DNA from: Marisediminitalea aggregata
Lineage (GTDB): Bacteria > Pseudomonadota > Gammaproteobacteria > Enterobacterales > Alteromonadaceae
DNA length: 64,000 nt
Assembly (NCBI RefSeq): GCF_900129565.1
Contig: NZ_FQWD01000006.1
Coordinates: 248,001-312,000, forward strand
Direction: 5' to 3'
Part shown: piece after piece, positions 63,266-64,000 of the stretch
Layout: each line of letters starts with the position of its first letter
How positions within the stretch are numbered: the stretch's first letter is position 1
Translations under genes and position numbers: made by a program
The notes under the pieces: generated by a model
Told to the model about the DNA's origin: nothing
Database searches by the model: none
Seen by the model: the letters and a program-made list of their open reading frames with translations, nothing else

Positions 63266-64000
63266 AAATCAGTCTCCGGCCCTTTCGGCACAATACCCGA
63301 TGGATTCAATGCTTTAATGGAGTAATAACCCGCTTTGATATGGTCGATATTAACGGTCTCTGCCATACCCTCTAATTGGTATATGCGCATCATGTAACGC
63401 TGCAAATGCTCGTAATCGCGGATTGGCTTTTTATTACACTTAAACAAACCGTAATACGCAACGTCAAACCTTACCAGCGTAACAAACAAGCGAATATCGG
63501 TTTCGGTTAACTGATTGCCCAGCAAATATTCCCGCCCATCGCTCAGCGTGTTTTCCAGCACGTCGAGCATGGTAAACACATTGTCGTACGCCTCGTCGTA
63601 GGCTTGTTGGGAAGAGGCAAAGCCCGCCTGGTACACACCGTTGTTTAACTGGGTATAAATCCTGTCATTCCAGTGCTCTATGTCATTCGCCAGCGCTTCA
63701 GGATACAGATCTGGCCCTTGTTGGGTAAAGTCGGCAAACGCTGTATTCAGCATACGCACAATATCGGCCGATTCATTGTTCACAATGGTTTGTTGTTGCT
63801 TGTCCCACAATACAGGCACGGTTGCCCGGCCGGTAAAATCGCTGTCAGCCTGCGTGTATATTTCGTGCATGTAGCTGGCGTTCAGCAACGGGTCTGCCTG
63901 AGCGCCTTCAAAACCACCAAATTGCCAACCCTGTTCACTTAATCTCGGATTAACGATGGTTACGCTGATATAGCGAGTTAACCCTTTCAACGCTAACACC
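63262..64000 (-). CDS. Glutathionyl-hydroquinone reductase-like GST (YqjG/ECM4), partial
   Basis: The C-terminal 245 residues of a glutathione-transferase of the Xi class. VPVLWDKQQQTIVNNESADIVRML is the glutathione-binding part, and LLGNQLTETDIRLFVTLVRFD the helical domain. The N-terminus with the catalytic Cys-Pro-Trp lies beyond the window. It would reduce glutathionyl-hydroquinones, a reasonable partner for the coupled aromatic-ring dioxygenase. Confidence 0.92.
   Translation of the reverse strand, partial: VLALKGLTRYISVTIVNPRLSEQGWQFGGFEGAQADPLLNASYMHEIYTQADSDFTGRATVPVLWDKQQQTIVNNESADIVRMLNTAFADFTQQGPDLYPEALANDIEHWNDRIYTQLNNGVYQAGFASSQQAYDEAYDNVFTMLDVLENTLSDGREYLLGNQLTETDIRLFVTLVRFDVAYYGLFKCNKKPIRDYEHLQRYMMRIYQLEGMAETVNIDHIKAGYYSIKALNPSGIVPKGPETDL

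Overview
The window is a chromosomal segment of a marine gammaproteobacterium, most likely an Alteromonadaceae-type member of the Alteromonadales. The reasons are the gene order yceD-rpmF-plsX-fabH-fabD-fabG-acpP-fabF-pabC-mltG-tmk-holB-tatD, the divergent rluC/rne pair, a TonB receptor/SapC/cupin/tryptophan-halogenase cluster, a PEP-CTERM-like protein next to a secreted xylanase, and an SO_0444-type metal exporter. No rRNA, tRNA, CRISPR array, intact transposase or prophage was seen. All family names come from reading motifs and recalling families; no database was searched.

Layout, left to right. 1-8.3 kb: end of a CvfB-like gene, an OsmC-family gene, then an RND efflux operon (lipoprotein adaptor plus two tandem permeases). 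8.3-16 kb: small envelope genes (a DUF3718-like secreted protein, a DUF2189 membrane protein, an LRAT-like thiol hydrolase), then alaA-yfbR-dGTPase and the msrPQ methionine sulfoxide repair pair. 16-20 kb: a translationally coupled PEP-CTERM-like protein and a multidomain GH10 xylanase. 20.3-26.5 kb: a SulA-like gene behind a LexA box, ychJ, an M2 peptidyl-dipeptidase, a GH43-like lipoprotein, and a ZntR regulator coupled to a Cu/Zn exporter. 26.6-37 kb: a leftward cluster (TonB receptor, SapC, cupin/JmjC, two flavin-dependent halogenases, a small secreted protein) facing a ROK regulator. 37-40.2 kb: a gluconate locus (gntP, gntK, gntR) with two GntR-type operators. 40.2-51.8 kb: the fatty-acid/phospholipid/cell-envelope operon, read leftward. 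52-58.2 kb: a YceF-type Maf protein, a HAD phosphatase, rluC and rne.

59.16-62.47 kb is unlike the rest. It contains an AFG1-family ATPase that reads as a eukaryotic (algal or protist-like) protein, and a bicistron of a ParD-like antitoxin-family protein and a type I methionine aminopeptidase behind a perfect 17-bp palindrome. The segment is bounded by partly matching inverted sequences, one of which lies at the stop codon of the downstream ligB-like gene. It looks like a mobile or transferred island between housekeeping genes. An assembly chimera must be excluded before a eukaryote-to-bacterium transfer is claimed. The window closes with a LigB-type dioxygenase coupled to a glutathionyl-hydroquinone-reductase-like gene that runs off the end.
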